A stretch of 64,000 nucleotides of DNA, taken from positions 594,826 through 658,825 of the forward strand of contig OX243825.1 in assembly GCA_945859605.1 (NCBI GenBank), given 5' to 3'. Source of the stretch: Lumbricus rubellus (Eukaryota; Annelida; Clitellata; Crassiclitellata; Lumbricidae). Both the position numbers and the translations under genes were made by a program. Positions 48,271 through 60,579 of this stretch are shown here, in pieces. Below the pieces are notes generated by a model. It was not told the origin of the DNA. It searched no databases and worked only from the letters and a program-made list of their open reading frames with translations. The stretch's first letter is position 1. Every line of letters begins with the position of its first letter.

Positions 48271-49070
48271 TTAATGATTCGCTGTCATAATGGTTTCGCC
48301 CCAATATTTTAGCGGTAGATCTGCATCCTTTAACATGCATCGTGTCATCTCAGTAAGATACCGATTCTTTCTTTCAGCACAGCCATTCTGTTGAGGTGTA
48401 TAGGGGTTTGTGAATTCTGCTTGAATTCCTTCACTCTTCATAAATTTCTGTAACCTTTCAGCTGTGTATTCCCCTCCTCTATCTGATCGAATTCTTTTCG
48501 GTGTTTTACCAAATTTTGTCTGTACATGCTTGACATACTCTTGAATTTTGTCAGGTGCTTCAGATTTATTTGCCAATAAATACACTTCTGTATATTTACT
48601 GTGATCATCAATCATCGTCATGAAATATCTTTTCCCACCTGGTGTTGTTGTCTGCATTGGTCCACAGACATCTGTATGTATTAAGTCTAGAATCTCATCT
48701 GACTTGGAATCTGACTTCTTTGGGATAGACTTTCTTGTCATCTTTGCTTCAATACAACATTCACATACACCTGAGAATTTACACGGCTTGATGACGATCC
48801 CTGATACTTTATTCTGATTCACCATGTTTTGTATAGCTTTTGAATCTCTGTGTCCCATTCTGTTGTGCCAAACGTGTATGCAACCTGTGCAACTTTGTGC
48901 AACCTGTGCAATATGTGTTTGTTTTACTTTATTTGTTTGTTCAGAGATTCTCACTTCAAACAAATCATTTTTGTCATCTGCAATTGCTATTGTTTCTCTA
49001 TCCTTTATTATGATGCATTTGTTTTCTTTGAAAACCACTTCACAACCTTTATTGACAAGTTTCTTTACTG
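48271..49070 (-). pseudogene. Copia integrase
   Basis: The zinc-binding part W-H-N-R-M-G-H ... C-E-C-C is followed by the catalytic core: D in H-T-D-V-C-G-P, D in S-D-R-G-G-E-Y, E in N-G-C-A-E-R-K-N. All three DDE residues are present. It is interrupted after M-T-A-N by a 4-base insertion making a stop. The rest (P-F-E-R-W-N, A-Y-V-A-I-P) continues in frame with the reverse transcriptase. Confidence 0.88.
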
Positions 49071-49465
49071 ATAGTAAAATTTCCTTTCAATTGTGGAACG
49101 TACAAGACTTCACACAATTTTGCAACATGTATCTCTCCGTTTTCCTTTATGAAATTAATCATTACCTCACCACTTCCTGCAGTTTGAATCTTCCGACCAT
49201 CAGCGAGAAAAACTTCACTTTTATACTGTCTGTTAATGTTCAAGAAGAAATTTCTGTTACTACACATGTGTGTTGTTGCACCCGAATCAACGTGCCAAAT
49301 ACAACTGATGTCTTTGTCGTATGCTTTAAGACATGTATGTGCTACTTTTTCTGGTGGGTTTTCTTCTGTGAAATTTTCTCTCAATGTTTTTGCCACATAG
49401 TCTGTGTTTCTTTTCTTCCACTGGATGTACTTTCTGCAATCCCTTTTTAAGTGGCTAGGCTTTTT
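49049..49465 (-). pseudogene. Copia zinc knuckle and protease region
   Basis: After the knuckle the frame gives H-V-D-S-G-A-T-T-H-M-C, the D-S-G-A active-site motif of aspartic proteases in copia elements. It closes at 49049 after a second one-base expansion in a short T run, after which the integrase frame begins. Confidence 0.82.
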
Positions 49466-50111
49466 ACAGAAAAAAACATGTGCGAGATTCTTTAGGATGT
49501 GTTTCTGGTTTTGTTGCTTTTAAAGCCTTTAATTCTTGTCCTTTATGTGTTGCAAAATTACTTGTCCTTCTTGCAGACTCTTCAAGGAGTTTTCCTTTGA
49601 CTAATTCCACAGTCAAATCATCTTCAGGTCTGCTTTCTAATGCTGTAATCAGTGTCCCATAACTTTCTGGAAGACTACTAAGAAAGAAAGCGACTGTTAA
49701 ATGCTCTGCCAACGTTTCTCCCAACGAAGTTAGCTGGTCGATTAAATTCTCCATTTCTGCAAGATGGTTTTGCATATCGCCATGCTCTGTTAACTTTAAT
49801 GCACACAGTTTCCTTAATAAATTTACTTTACTGGACAGTGTTGCCTTTTGGTGATACTTTTTCAGTTCTTCCCATGAACCCTTTGCACTAGTTTGCTTTT
49901 TTATTAGATGAAGTTGATTATCTTCAACTAACAAGCCTATCGTGGCTCGTGCTTTTCCATCTTTACTTTGCCACGTTTCCGTAATAGGATTACGAGTTTC
50001 TTTAATGACAGTGTCCCACAAATCCTCTTTAATTAACAGGAGTTCAACTTTAAACTTCCATGTTTGATAGTTCTGATTATTCAACTTTGCGATTTTACCT
50101 TTATCCGTCAT
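49464..50111 (-). pseudogene. gag: Copia Gag
   Basis: The start is taken at 50111 (M-T-D-K-G-K-I), since upstream codons lie in the leader. L-N-N-Q-N-Y-Q-T-W-K-F-K and L-W-D-T-V-I are typical of copia-type Gag (UBN2-like), followed by H-L-A-E-M-E-N-L-I-D-Q-L and F-L-S-S-L-P-E-S-Y. The frame stops at the zinc knuckle because a T run has seven rather than six bases. The knuckle C-x2-C-x4-H-x4-C continues in the next frame at about 49475-49430. Confidence 0.85.
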
Positions 50112-50269
50112 CTTTATTCTTTTGGAGAAAAGAAATAAACAACTGTTTCTTGCAATTCTGTCACGATGAAGAGAACAGTCACATGTCACGCTATACCGCG
50201 TAGTTGACCGGATTTTCCTTATTAAAGTATCGCATCCTAAACTCTATAACTGTTTGTGATCATCATGTG

Positions 50270-50285
50270 CACTGGGCCCATAACC
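50270..50285 (-). promoter_or_regulatory. Primer-binding site for initiator tRNA-Met anticodon arm
   Basis: Directly inside the 5' LTR the minus strand reads GGTTATGGGCCCAG, whose complement CTGGGCCCATAACC matches the anticodon stem-loop of animal initiator tRNA-Met. Copia of Drosophila is known to prime from an internal half-tRNA-iMet fragment rather than the tRNA 3' end. This site fits that mode. The tRNA match is from memory of the conserved tRNA. Confidence 0.8.
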
Positions 50286-50484
50286 TGTTAAGAAACGAAG
50301 CTGATCACCTTCATAATTAAGAGATTTAATAGGATTAATAATGAATATGTCAGAAACACAAACTAGCCATTTTGGCTCTCCTTGTCCGGAAGTTAAGTCA
50401 AGAAGTAAGGAACAAGAACATCGACCATACAACTTCAGAGTCAACATAGTCGTTATACTATAGCGCTACTTGTAAAGTTCAACA
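50286..50484 (-). repeat. Copia 5' LTR
   Basis: 199 bases, partner of 46671-46869. It should contain the promoter of the element; no TATA box was assigned. Confidence 0.95.
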
Positions 50485-50516
50485 GATACCACCCTCCTTG
50501 GTTGACGGAGTGTTAA

Positions 50517-51660
50517 TAATGGTAATTGTGAGCTAGCTCTGTAGTAATTAAGGATGATGATGATTATGATGCTTGAATATTTGAACATTATGATTGAACT
50601 AGCGAGCAAAATGTCTCATAAATTTTTACAGAGGACTAGAGCAGACTATTTTCTACCAGTAGTTTCTATGATTTGGAGGCAAAAAGCTCAAATTTGCCAA
50701 TGCCTTGATTCTCGCAGTGATTTTTATTTTACAACTATAACTGAAAACTATGAAAAAACTGTGTGCAAAATATATTTTGTTATGGGCATTACCACTTACC
50801 AGCGATCGGCAAATCAGTGAGAGGATCCAGTTTCTAAAAGTAAAACATTACTAAAGGAGAAGGAAGATCTCATTCAACAGTTTCAGACCAATGTCTTATG
50901 TTTTATTCTCTTGAGTACAATTGAACCCACTTTGCAGATTAGTCAACATTGTTATATCAATTAATCACTTTGTACAAAGAGCTGCACTAGTCCCCAGTCA
51001 CTATCTAGGCTATAGACATAAAACGGCTGGATACAAAATTTATGACGCTGCTAAGGAGTGCTAGGTGGCTTCTAAGTGGCTTGTACTCTTTGCAACCAGC
51101 TCTCGCCTCATCTGGGCAGAAAGGCAAAGGATGTTGACGGCTATGGTGACACTAACATACGAGATTCAATGGAGCGAATGTGATTCTATCAGAATTGGAG
51201 TTGGACTGCCTTCCATTCACTGGTACTCACTTCTTGCTTTTGTCTCAATAATCATTTATTTCTGTTGGATTGAAGCTAAGTGATCTGTACTGTGGAATTG
51301 CATGAGCATCAAACAGTCGTTAGAATAGACTTTTTCTAGCAGCAATGAAGACTGAAAGTGCCGCTGACGGCAGGGGCTTCTATCCCCCCTAAGCAGCCGG
51401 GCGCAATACATATTCTTCCCCCCCCTTATTGGGCCGACCTACTCTCCCGGAAATAATTATGTAATCTTGTCTCCTAACTATATGGAATGAAGGTTTCTGG
51501 GGGGAGAGACAAACAAGCATCCAGCAGACGATCACCGAAGCACGTAGCGCCAAGACGGGGAGGGGATTTGGGTGTGATATGCGTTCCGTCCCCTCATTAG
51601 AAATTTTTGCAATTTCCGCATTGCAATGTAGGCTATGCAATACAATAGAATACAATGTCG
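50517..51660. other. Unassigned sequence
   Basis: AT-rich, with open frames of 72-88 codons at 50554-50820 and 51065-51283 (plus) lacking recognisable motifs. A C-run/G-run hairpin region lies at 51385-51520. Confidence 0.4.
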
Positions 51661-51689
51661 TGTAGGGGCTTGTGCGAATTGACGGCGCA

Positions 51690-52965
51690 GTTTGCCCACA
51701 AGTGACTGTTACAGCGTGAATTCACTTACGTCCTTGGTGTTTATACGTTTGTATGTTTACCGGATAGGCCTATCATAACAACGCTACATCCTAAACACGC
51801 ATCTGGACTTGCAGACAATGCAGAGGTAGGCCTATGTGTGATTTTTTTGTGTAGTTGCGCATCTGATGCTGATACAGCGTGAATTCACTTACTCACTTGA
51901 TGAATGTATGTTTCTATGTTTACCAGGTATCACAGCAACGCTTCTTTCTAAACAATCAGGACCTGCAGGGGCTTGTGTTACATCATTGGGCAGTTTGCGC
52001 ATCGGTGACTGACTTCTCTTAGCCTACTCATCGGTGTTTGTATGTTTGCATGTTTACCATGTATCACAGCAATGCTTCTTGCTGTACACGCATCTGGACT
52101 TGCAGATGCTTGTGTGATTTAATTGCACAGGCTGCACATCGGTAACTGATACAGCGTGGATTCAATTTGCGCTTTCAGTGTGATGATCTATTTGTCACAA
52201 ATATTGAACGAATTCGCTCATTCGGAACCCATCCTTTGTGCTCTTAATGTGCCTATATACCGAAGCTGACATAACCGGAAGAAATCTAAAGTGTACAACA
52301 TATCATCTGTGACGGACTCTATTTTAGAATTAATTACATGATGTTTTGTTAGACCTATTCAGATTTGAGCAGAGATTTTTTCTGTGAATTGTCTTTCAGA
52401 CAAAACCTGGCAAACTAGCAAACTAGTATAATTATAAACATCCATGCACGCAGATTGAAAACATTTACGGAAGTCACAACATTGAAAAACAACTGACATA
52501 ATATTATTGCGCACCATGCACATTGCACACTGCACAAACATACAGGCGTGGGCAAGAATCTGAAACATGATAAAGGTTCATTAACCTCCTTGCCGTTAAA
52601 CCCGTTAATCGTAAATAAATGTAACGTTTTTACATGTTAGCCTAACGCTAAGGATATTAATCAGTCATGTCTATGCCAACTGTTGAGACGCCGGTTAAAG
52701 CTGAACTTGTAATCGGCGTCGGCAGGGTAAACTTTTCACCAACATACATTTGTTACTGATACTGAGTAGGCTATGTGTCTCGACTTGTTTTAACCTCCGT
52801 TTTCGGATCTGAGTTTTATGTGCAGTGGCGGCGCTAGCTTTATCGTTTCCGCAGGTCGCGTCAGAGCCATGGAAGCTAGGTCACTCAACAGGTCAAAGAA
52901 ATTAGATGTAGGCCTAGATAAGATATAAAAATTCCAAAGAGGTTTGGCAGGCCCTTTAAAGGGTA
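51690..52965. repeat. Segmental duplicate R, copy 1
   Basis: Contains internally repeated words (TACAGCGTGAATTCACTTAC, TATGTTTACC, GCATCTGGACTTGCAG) in three diverged tandem rounds, then a block beginning TCATGTCTATGCCAACTGTT. Copies of the whole follow at about 57240-58110 and 62790-63720 in the same orientation. No coding sequence is recognised. Confidence 0.75.
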
Positions 52966-53489
52966 GAGGCAATATAGTGTACTTCTGCTAGTCGAGGTTC
53001 TTAGAAGGCACTGGAGACGTTCCTGCAAGCATATTATTATGTTTTCGTTCACCAGATGTCACTATGGTAGACTCTTTAAGAAATTCAGAACTAAAAATAG
53101 ATGTAGGCGTCTACTTTCCACTCAGAGGCGCTCCCGACTACAGCATTGATAATGTGTAAGAGTTTTCACGCCAAAGTGCCACGTTATGTCATAGGAAATA
53201 CAAGGAGGTCTTCTCACCCATCCCCTTCATTCCGGCTAGAATTGTTCTAAGAGAACACTGCACTGGCTTATTTTTTTGGTATAGATGTCCACGTCCAGCA
53301 AGCATTTATACAAGTCAACGTCTGCTGTTTTGCTCTATGCATATACCCATGTTTCGCAGATTTTCATAAGTGAACTGCACTTGAAACACAACTATAGACC
53401 TGCCACTTAGTACGAAACCGTACTCTGTAATTTCCTACTGTTTTCACTAATGTTTCTTACATGATTGACAACAACACTGCTTTTTGGCT

Positions 53490-53630
53490 TCACTTTTTCT
53501 AATTCGTTCATTTGGGCTTAGTGGGCAGTGGCGACAATGTTGCCACTACAAGTTTAGGCTTCATGGGCAGTGGCGACAATGTTGCCACTACAAGTTTCGG
53601 CTTCATGGGTATAGGACACAATATTGCCAT
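53490..53630. repeat. Short tandem duplication
   Basis: GGGCAGTGGCGACAATGTTG plus CCACTACAAGTTT is repeated twice, with a third degenerate copy. Confidence 0.8.
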
Positions 53631-53768
53631 TTTTTTAAAGTCAACTTTTCCACACGACGAATATATTCCCTCTATATGGTTAGTTAGCAGGCATATAATA
53701 TGTAATTATTATTGTTGTAACTGTTCAGGGCCATTATGCCCTTTAAAGGGTTAAGAGCATGTCCAAAT

Positions 53769-54113
53769 TAACCTTTATTGACCCAACGTTCCCAAAGTGG
53801 AACATATTATTAAAAAATTTGCAGGGACGGTAAAACCTACTGTAAATCATCTTATTGATATTCATTTACTTAGCCAATGATGGGTGCATGTTTATTTACT
53901 TTTGTTTCAAGTGTATTGCTGCTAATAAAATAGTTATTTTGATGCAAATTTGGCAAAAAATGACATTTTTGATAAAAAATATTGAAAATTACATTTAGGA
54001 AGAAATGCATGAAAAGTAATTGCTTTTATGGTACATTTGGGTTGAACTGTGTCTATTCTGCCTGGGTATGGTCAATTTTTAGGTATGTTCCACTTTGGGA
54101 ACGTTGGGTCACT
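53769..54113. mobile_element. MITE with GACCCAACGTTCC termini
   Basis: Left TTAACCTTTATTGACCCAACG and the following CCCAAAGTGGAACATA are mirrored at 54083-54111. A partial copy is at 55600-55762, where the far end reads AATAAAGGTTAA. The TTAA edge suggests a further piggyBac-type family; the right end of this copy seems trimmed. Confidence 0.6.
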
Positions 54114-54211
54114 CTCGCTAGTTGAATCAATAGTTTTACGTTCTATTGCAATTTGCCCTGCTCGCTCCAAAATTTAGCCTACGTTGATTGTAGTTTTCAT
54201 TATAATATGAA

Positions 54212-54594
<383 letters not shown>

Positions 54595-54734
54595 TATTAT
54601 TATTTTAGGCCTATTTTTATTATTTTATTATATAGTACTGGTTTGTTTCGAAATTTGAGCAGCTTGAAAGGTGTGTTAGGCTTTCTGCAGCATTATGTTT
54701 TCAACATAATTGGCCTATATAATTACTCCGTTTT

Positions 54735-55510
54735 CCCGCAGGGTGGGTTGTGTGGGGTCACAGTGGGGACACGGTATGGCGGGATGGGGTGAGGATGGTG
54801 GGATGGAGCCGAGGTAGGGTGGGGTGCGGTGAGACCAAAGGGGAAATCCAAGTGAAACATTAGCTTTTGCTATAAATTTCATGTGTTGAGCCTTTCGCGG
54901 AGTGGGGGCGTGGAGGGGTGGGAGATGGGGTGGGTAGGCCTGAGTTAGAGTGGTGATGGATGCGGTCGGACGGTTGGGGTATGGGGCTGTAGTGTGCCGG
55001 GTGGGGTCAAAGTGGGAAGGAAGGGTCAATGTGGAAAACAAAGTAACAAAATTGTTTTTCATGAATTTCATATTTTGGGCATTTTAAGAGGTGGGTCGGA
55101 GTGGGGGTGGAAATGGGGTGAAGTGGGCCAGAGTTGGGTGGGGTGGGTTAGGGATGGGCGGCTGGAGTATGTGGTTGAAGTGGGCCGGGTGCGTTCGAAG
55201 GGAAGAGGATATTTGAAACCAAAAATGACTCCTGACAGGTGGGACTGTGCGGGGAGGGAAAAATTTGGGGAAGGTGGAGTAGGGTTGGGTGGGGTGGGTT
55301 GGGGTCGGTGGGGACTTTTGTTGGACTTTTGTGGGATACGTTCAGCGTAGTGGTTCGGTTGGACCGGTATGAAAACAAATTGAAACATTATTTTTCATAA
55401 ATTTCATATGTTAGCATTTTATGGGGTTTGGTGGGGTGGAAGGGTGGGGTGGAGTGGAATTTTGAGGATTGGGTGTGTAAAATATGGGGTGGAGGTAAGG
55501 TATAAACCTT
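54735..55510. repeat. G-rich degenerate repeat
   Basis: GGGGTGGGTT/GGTGGGATGG words in two or three rounds of about 250 bases, each separated by CATAAATTTCATNTGTT-like sequence (54875, 55060, 55395). Strong strand asymmetry (G far above C). No gene. Confidence 0.8.
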
Positions 55511-55849
55511 TGTGATTCACAACTTTTAAAAAATTGTATAATATATGCATCATTTGGAAAATGTTATACTTTTACTAATGCTTGATGCCTATACTAGTCA
55601 AATTGACCCAACGTTCCACTTTAGGAACATATATAGCCTATAATTTTTATATGAGCAAAAAATAAATTATTTTTTGTACTAATTGCCGATATCTAGGTGG
55701 TAAACTGTACAATAGCGAAATTCAGAAGTGATAGAATGACGATTTCAATGTCTGGGATAATAAAGGTTAAAGAACCTCTTAGCAATAATTATTATTAAAC
55801 AGCGAATTGCACTTTCTAAAGCCAAGACAAACCAAACCGCTGAACTTAC

Positions 55850-56158
55850 CATCATAAATTTACAGTCGCTGACGTAACGTGGTATCAACGGTGCGAAACT
55901 GTAGAAGTAACACAATCGACTTGTTGCGCAGTAGCTGAATAGATTGCACTCAGGTGATAATTTGCATTCTGCGGCACACTTTATCCGTGACACTGCACGA
56001 AAACTTCGTATTGCGTCTTTTGGAGCTGGACAACAATCGGCAACCCTGAAATAATGACTTTGGCCTAAGAGATTTTCACATCGGAAAAGAGTTGGCTGCA
56101 TGATTACCATGTAAACAACTAATCTCACTGAAAAGGCGTGAAGAAATTTAAGATGCAT
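55850..56158 (-). CDS. Gene E (tentative), signal peptide and Apple exon
   Basis: A 103-codon exon. M-H-L-K-F-L-H-A-F-S-V-R-L is followed by a hydrophobic stretch, then an Apple/PAN domain (C-C-P-A-P-K-D-A-I-R, K-C-A-A-E-C, P-E-C-N-L-F, L-C-Y-F, D-C-K-F-M-M) ending at ATGATG|GTAAGT in phase 0, exactly as in genes C and D. It retains CGA (Arg) where gene C has TGA. Its linker exon was not found. The FReD exons at 44010 and 37119 are the nearest same-strand partners, which would make a gene of about 19 kb with a copia element and two LINE fragments in its introns. It could instead be an orphan exon of a broken gene. Confidence 0.7.
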
Positions 56159-56289
56159 AGTTGTGTCTGACGATCTATCAAATTAAATGTCTCTTCCAAA
56201 TGCGCTGAGAGTTGAACTGACCGAATGACAAATGACAAACTGCTAGGCTATATAATTATATTCAGCACGCCTGTTACTGCTTAGGCTAA

Positions 56290-56320
56290 TTCAGCGCCAA
56301 TCGATACGAGAGCTAAATAG
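56290..56320 (-). promoter_or_regulatory. Conserved block upstream of gene E
   Basis: Inverted counterpart of the block at 17961-17995: GCGCC, ATCGAT, AGAGCTAAATAG in plus orientation, about 130-160 bases before the start codon. Confidence 0.45.
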
Positions 56321-57239
56321 TCCACTGATTCTCTAGGCTGACGTTTTACACATGCAGCATCGACATTGCTCTGACACTTCATCGATTTATGTAATTATAA
56401 TAGGACAGCTGACTGTTTCTGCATGCATGTCGTCTGCCTTATGGCTCTTCAGTCTTCACTTCAAGTGCTGCACTAAACGCAACAAAAACCAAGATTAGCC
56501 TTCATAGAACCTGAATTGCTTCTTAAACTGATTTTAGACTTACTGAGATTGCGGTCATGATAATTAATCAGTCCAGTGATTATCATCAGAAAATTTGGAA
56601 CCGTTCACTTTAGGTATAGGCTAGTCATTCGTTTGATTTTAATTCAACGTTTTGAGTTTAAGCAATTTCTATGACACCCAGCCTGACCCAGGATGACACA
56701 TGGCTATATATTTGTCGATCTAACATTTAAAACAGAAAATAATCTCTTCATGCAACCCTTTGTTATATGCTTAGCCTAAATAATAATTCATAAGCTGTGT
56801 TATTAATCGATGCAAACTATTGTTCATTTCGTTGCACACGTGTTGTTTTATAAATCACACCTCTTCAAAAACTCTCACCCTGTAATTATGCTCATCATCC
56901 GCTTTCAAATTCCCGACCAAGAGAAGCCCGCCTTGGTCGCTGCCCCCTCCCATCTGGTCTTCTTAAAACCGTGAAGAAGCATGTCTTCAATCTCCTTCAT
57001 TCGGTCATAAGTGCAGGATATATACTGTCTTAAAATTTAATTTCGGGTGCGAAATATGCAAAAAAGAATCTATAGCAATAGAACCAGACGTTTTCGCACA
57101 GCTTTTGCTTAAATCAAGGGATTCAAGCATTGAAGGGGCCGCCACCGAAGCCTTGCAAAAGAGCCCCAAAACCTTGCTACGCCACTTAAACAATATAATT
57201 ATTATAATTATCATGCAATAAGCCTTAGGCAACACACTT

Positions 57240-58110
57240 TACTTACTTCCTTAGTGTGAATAGTTCACGGCGCAATGACTGATAGGCCGTGAATTCAATC
57301 ACTTCCTAAAGAGTGCGTGTATGTTTATCGGGTTTCATAGCAACGCTTCTGTCCAAAACAATCAGGACTTGCAGGGGCTTGTGCGATCCAACTGTGAGGC
57401 TTGCGCATTAGTGTCGTCTGATGCAGAGATAATACGTAGCCGATGCGCTTTCAGTGCGAATATCAATTCTTCCAGAATTTTGAATGAATTTGATTCATCC
57501 TCTATGCTTTTAATCTGACTACGGATGCTGACTCCCCGAGCTGCAAGGTTGCCGGAAATATTAAACAGGACAACGTATCATCTATGAAAGGGAATTAATT
57601 AATTTGCCGAACAGTGCAGACCAAATTCCAGGATTAATTGCATGATTAATTGGTAGGCCTACTCAGGTGTGATCAGAGATATTTTCTATGAATTATTGTC
57701 TTTCAGACAAACCCTGGGAAACTCGGTGGTCGTATTTAAATTTCCATACACGCTGAACATGGAGGTCACAATCGAATTCATTAAAAATTCGAAAAGAATT
57801 GATCAGTCATGTCTATGCCAACTTTTGTGATCTGGTCAAAGCTTAGATTGTCATCGGCGAGTCGGCAGTGTAGTCTTTTCACCGACATGCCTTTGTTACT
57901 GATCATGATTCGCCATGTTCCATTTCTTTGTAGACTATATTTCTCGACTTGTTTCAACCTGCGTTATCGGCTACAAGTTTTATGAGCAGCGTGCCAACTT
58001 TGCAATTTCAGTAGGCTAGGTCGTATCAGGACCACGGGAGTTGGGCTACTTAGCAGGTCGAAGAAATCACACGTGGATAAGATTTAAAATTTCTAAATAA
58101 GTTTGGTCGA
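57240..58110. repeat. Segmental duplicate R, copy 2
   Basis: Collinear with 51690-52965 and 62790-63720 (words GTGAATTCA, TGTTTATCGGGTTTCATAGC, TTTCAGACAAACCCTGG, AGTCATGTCTATGCCAACTT). It lies about 1.1 kb upstream of gene E. Confidence 0.75.
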
Positions 58111-58755
58111 TTGTAAGGTATGTCTAAGTTAAGCTGGAAAGGTCAAATCACAAGAAGCGACCTCTTCATGGATTTCGCAAGTGTGAAGTATAAATGCTTA
58201 ATTAGTGCTGTTTGTTGTAATAAAATAGGATTACTCACGTGGCGCCTTACAGTGCAGGTGTCTTCACAAGGGTGTATGCCTACAGAAGTATAATTTTACT
58301 TCACTAAGTCTTGCCATCGGTCCTGCGCTTCAGCCTGAAACTCCGATTCAGTGTCCGCGCAGTAATCTGAGCGCCTCCGTGTAGTAATCTTGAAGTGGCG
58401 CTATTACAAGTGTTCCTATAAACATTTATTATATGTCGGTTCTCAACCTTGTAAGTGCGGCGACCCATTGGTAAGATTTGGAAAGTTGGGTGGAACAACA
58501 CCTCCCCCCCTCAACAGTAAAATTGATCGAAAAAACCTTTCACCGAATCTTTGTTATCATTCCCCATTGTAATAGAGTGAATGAATGGAACATCTATTTG
58601 CGCGTCTGAATGCTCAGAGCATTTCATTGTTTTGAACATCGCGTGGTATACAAAACTGAATAAAAACTATGGCATTCGGGGCAAAGCATGTACACTGTTG
58701 TACATTGACACCAGGCGTTTGGTTTGAAAAGCAATACAATTATCGATTTAGTTTA

Positions 58756-59219
58756 GGGGCCGTCCATGAAGTACGTCACGCTATTTTTGACCATTTTTAC
58801 CCCCTCCCCCTGTCACAAACTGTCAGAAATCTCGGACCCCCCCCCCCTAAAGTACGTCGCACTTTCGAACAATTTATAACAAATTAACACCGCAAGGCTA
58901 TACATAAACCAAAGCTTCGCAACAGCAGTACTAGCGCTCCCAGCGAGAGGAATCGTGAACAACACATTCAGGAGATACGCATTTCATGCTATTTTGACCT
59001 AAAACTAATTCAAATGCTTCAAAACAAATTGAAAATTATTTGCATAGCTATTAGGGCCTAAATTCTACACAAAAATAAAAATAAATAAATTATATTAGAA
59101 ATAAAAGTTAAAAAATAAATGTGTGACGTCACACATGGCCTGACCCCTCCGCCTGTCACAAACTGTCACACTTTCTTACACCTCCCCTCTGAAGCATGAC
59201 GTACTTCATGGACGGCTCC
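58756..59219. mobile_element. Harbinger-like MITE
   Basis: Terminal repeats GGGGCCGTCCATGAAGTACG and (inverted) GGAGCCGTCCATGAAGTACG, flanked by TTA (58753-58755, 59220-59222). A 3-bp TTA/TWA duplication with a GGG-type end fits PIF/Harbinger. Inner GTCACAAACTGTCA words are also repeated at both ends. No coding sequence. Confidence 0.75.
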
Positions 59220-59429
59220 TTAGGAGCAATTTCCAAAGAGAAAAAGCCTACTTTAAACTAATAGTTTTCGATTTTTAAAAAAACAAAATTCCTTGCAAAA
59301 AGATAAAATACATATCAGAAATTTTAAAAAGTAAACTGAGAAATTTACATCAAGAAACCCCTCTGAAAAAAACTCAAGAATGCTCTTAACTCCCCGCATT
59401 GCATTTTTTTGGTGTACAGATATTTGAAC

Positions 59430-60262
59430 GGTTGTCAATTGAACGGACGACACTTGACCGGCGACACTTTAACGGGCGACAGAAGAACGGGCCGACAATA
59501 GAACAGGCGACACTTGACCGGAGCGTCATATTACCGGGCCGACTAATGAACAATTCACAAGGTGGGTCGTTGTACACTATGCACTTAGGCCAACTCTGAG
59601 TTTTGACTGAATGTTGGGAGCGACGTTTGGCGACACTAAATACTAGAGACCATAGGCGTACGGGAAATTTCAGCAGTGGGGGGGGGGGGCAAAGATTGAA
59701 CTTCTGCCCGAAAAATATATCGGGGAAAAAGTTGATGCCCTTTTTTGAGTCTACACGTCCGAAGCTGTGTTTGCCCGAAAAACCAGACTTTCCCGAAAGT
59801 TGACGACCTTTTTTAAGTCGTCCGGGGCTGTGTTTGCCCGAAAAACCAGACTTGCCCGAAAGTTGGGGGTGGGAATTTGCCCCCTCTGGACCCCCGCCTC
59901 ATACGCCTATGCTAGAGACAGTTAGCATATGGTAAAAAGACGCTCATACATCGAAATTATGAGTATTTGAGATAAAAACAATACCAGAATGGCAGAATAT
60001 CATGGCGATGTCGAATGGTTGCCCATTTGCCACATAACTAGAAGACGTTGAATTTGGTAGGTCTAGGTCTACATGTTAAAGACAGTGAATGTTGGATTGC
60101 TTTTAAATTTTACTATGACTTTACTGATCAATTGTCCACCGGTCATCTGTCGCCCGTTCAACTGTCCGGCCGTTCAATTGTCTCAGCGGTCATCTGTACA
60201 CCGTTCTACTGTCGCCGTTCTAGTGTCGCACGTTCTTTTGTCGTCCGTTCTAATGTCATGGA
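59430..60262. mobile_element. Foldback element with GACA/ACGG tandem arms
   Basis: The left arm (59430-59545) is a run of degenerate 14-17 bp units such as GAACGGGCGACA and CTTGACCGGCGACA. The right arm (60127-60262) is the inverted series (TGTCGCCCGTTCAACTGTCC, GTTCTAGTGTCGCACG). The loop contains the M1 MITE at 59651-59911. Same architecture as 12443-12908 but a different unit sequence. Confidence 0.7.
59651..59911. mobile_element. MITE family M1, copy 3
   Basis: CATAGGCGTACG to ATACGCCTATG, in the opposite internal orientation to the other two copies, flanked by a perfect 8-bp duplication CTAGAGAC (59643-59650, 59912-59919). The interior has two copies of the TTTGCCCGAAAAACCAGACT unit. 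Confidence 0.85.
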
Positions 60263-60579
60263 ACCATTTTTTTTATCCTGCTAAAAAAAATTAGGTTGAC
60301 CATCGTGTTTTGTCCCCTCATACAAAAATCTCTGCGGGCGAACATGGATTTTTAGCCTATGCCAAGAGTCAAAATTGTTGATTAATTTAAATAGGCCCAT
60401 ACTTCAATAGTGATCTAAGAATAGTGGGAATAATACTTGCATGCGACTAAAATGCACAGGCTTGCTTCAAAGGTAGGCCTATTACTGTTCTTTATTTACA
60501 GAATCGTTAGAACTAATAATAATACGCCTGATGGGTTTTTTACCTCGGGCGCTAAAATAATAATGTGGGGAAAATAATA

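Larger units (their letters stand above)
46671..50484 (-). mobile_element. Ty1/copia LTR retrotransposon, recent but defective
   Basis: Two 199-bp LTRs (TG...CA ends) differ at one visible site and are flanked by GATAC target duplications (46666-46670, 50485-50489). On the minus strand the order is LTR, primer site, Gag, zinc knuckle, protease, integrase, reverse transcriptase, C-terminal RNase H remnant, polypurine tract, LTR. Integrase before reverse transcriptase is the copia order. The coding region has at least three frame breaks and an internal deletion of most of RNase H. It sits inside a piggyBac-like element within the presumed gene E intron. Confidence 0.95.

Noticed and set aside
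48824..49450. 208-residue plus-strand ORF
   Set aside because: Antisense shadow of the copia protease and integrase region.
50264..50285. Possible tRNA-Met gene
   Set aside because: Only the anticodon-arm complement is present, immediately inside an LTR; it is a primer-binding site, not a tRNA gene.
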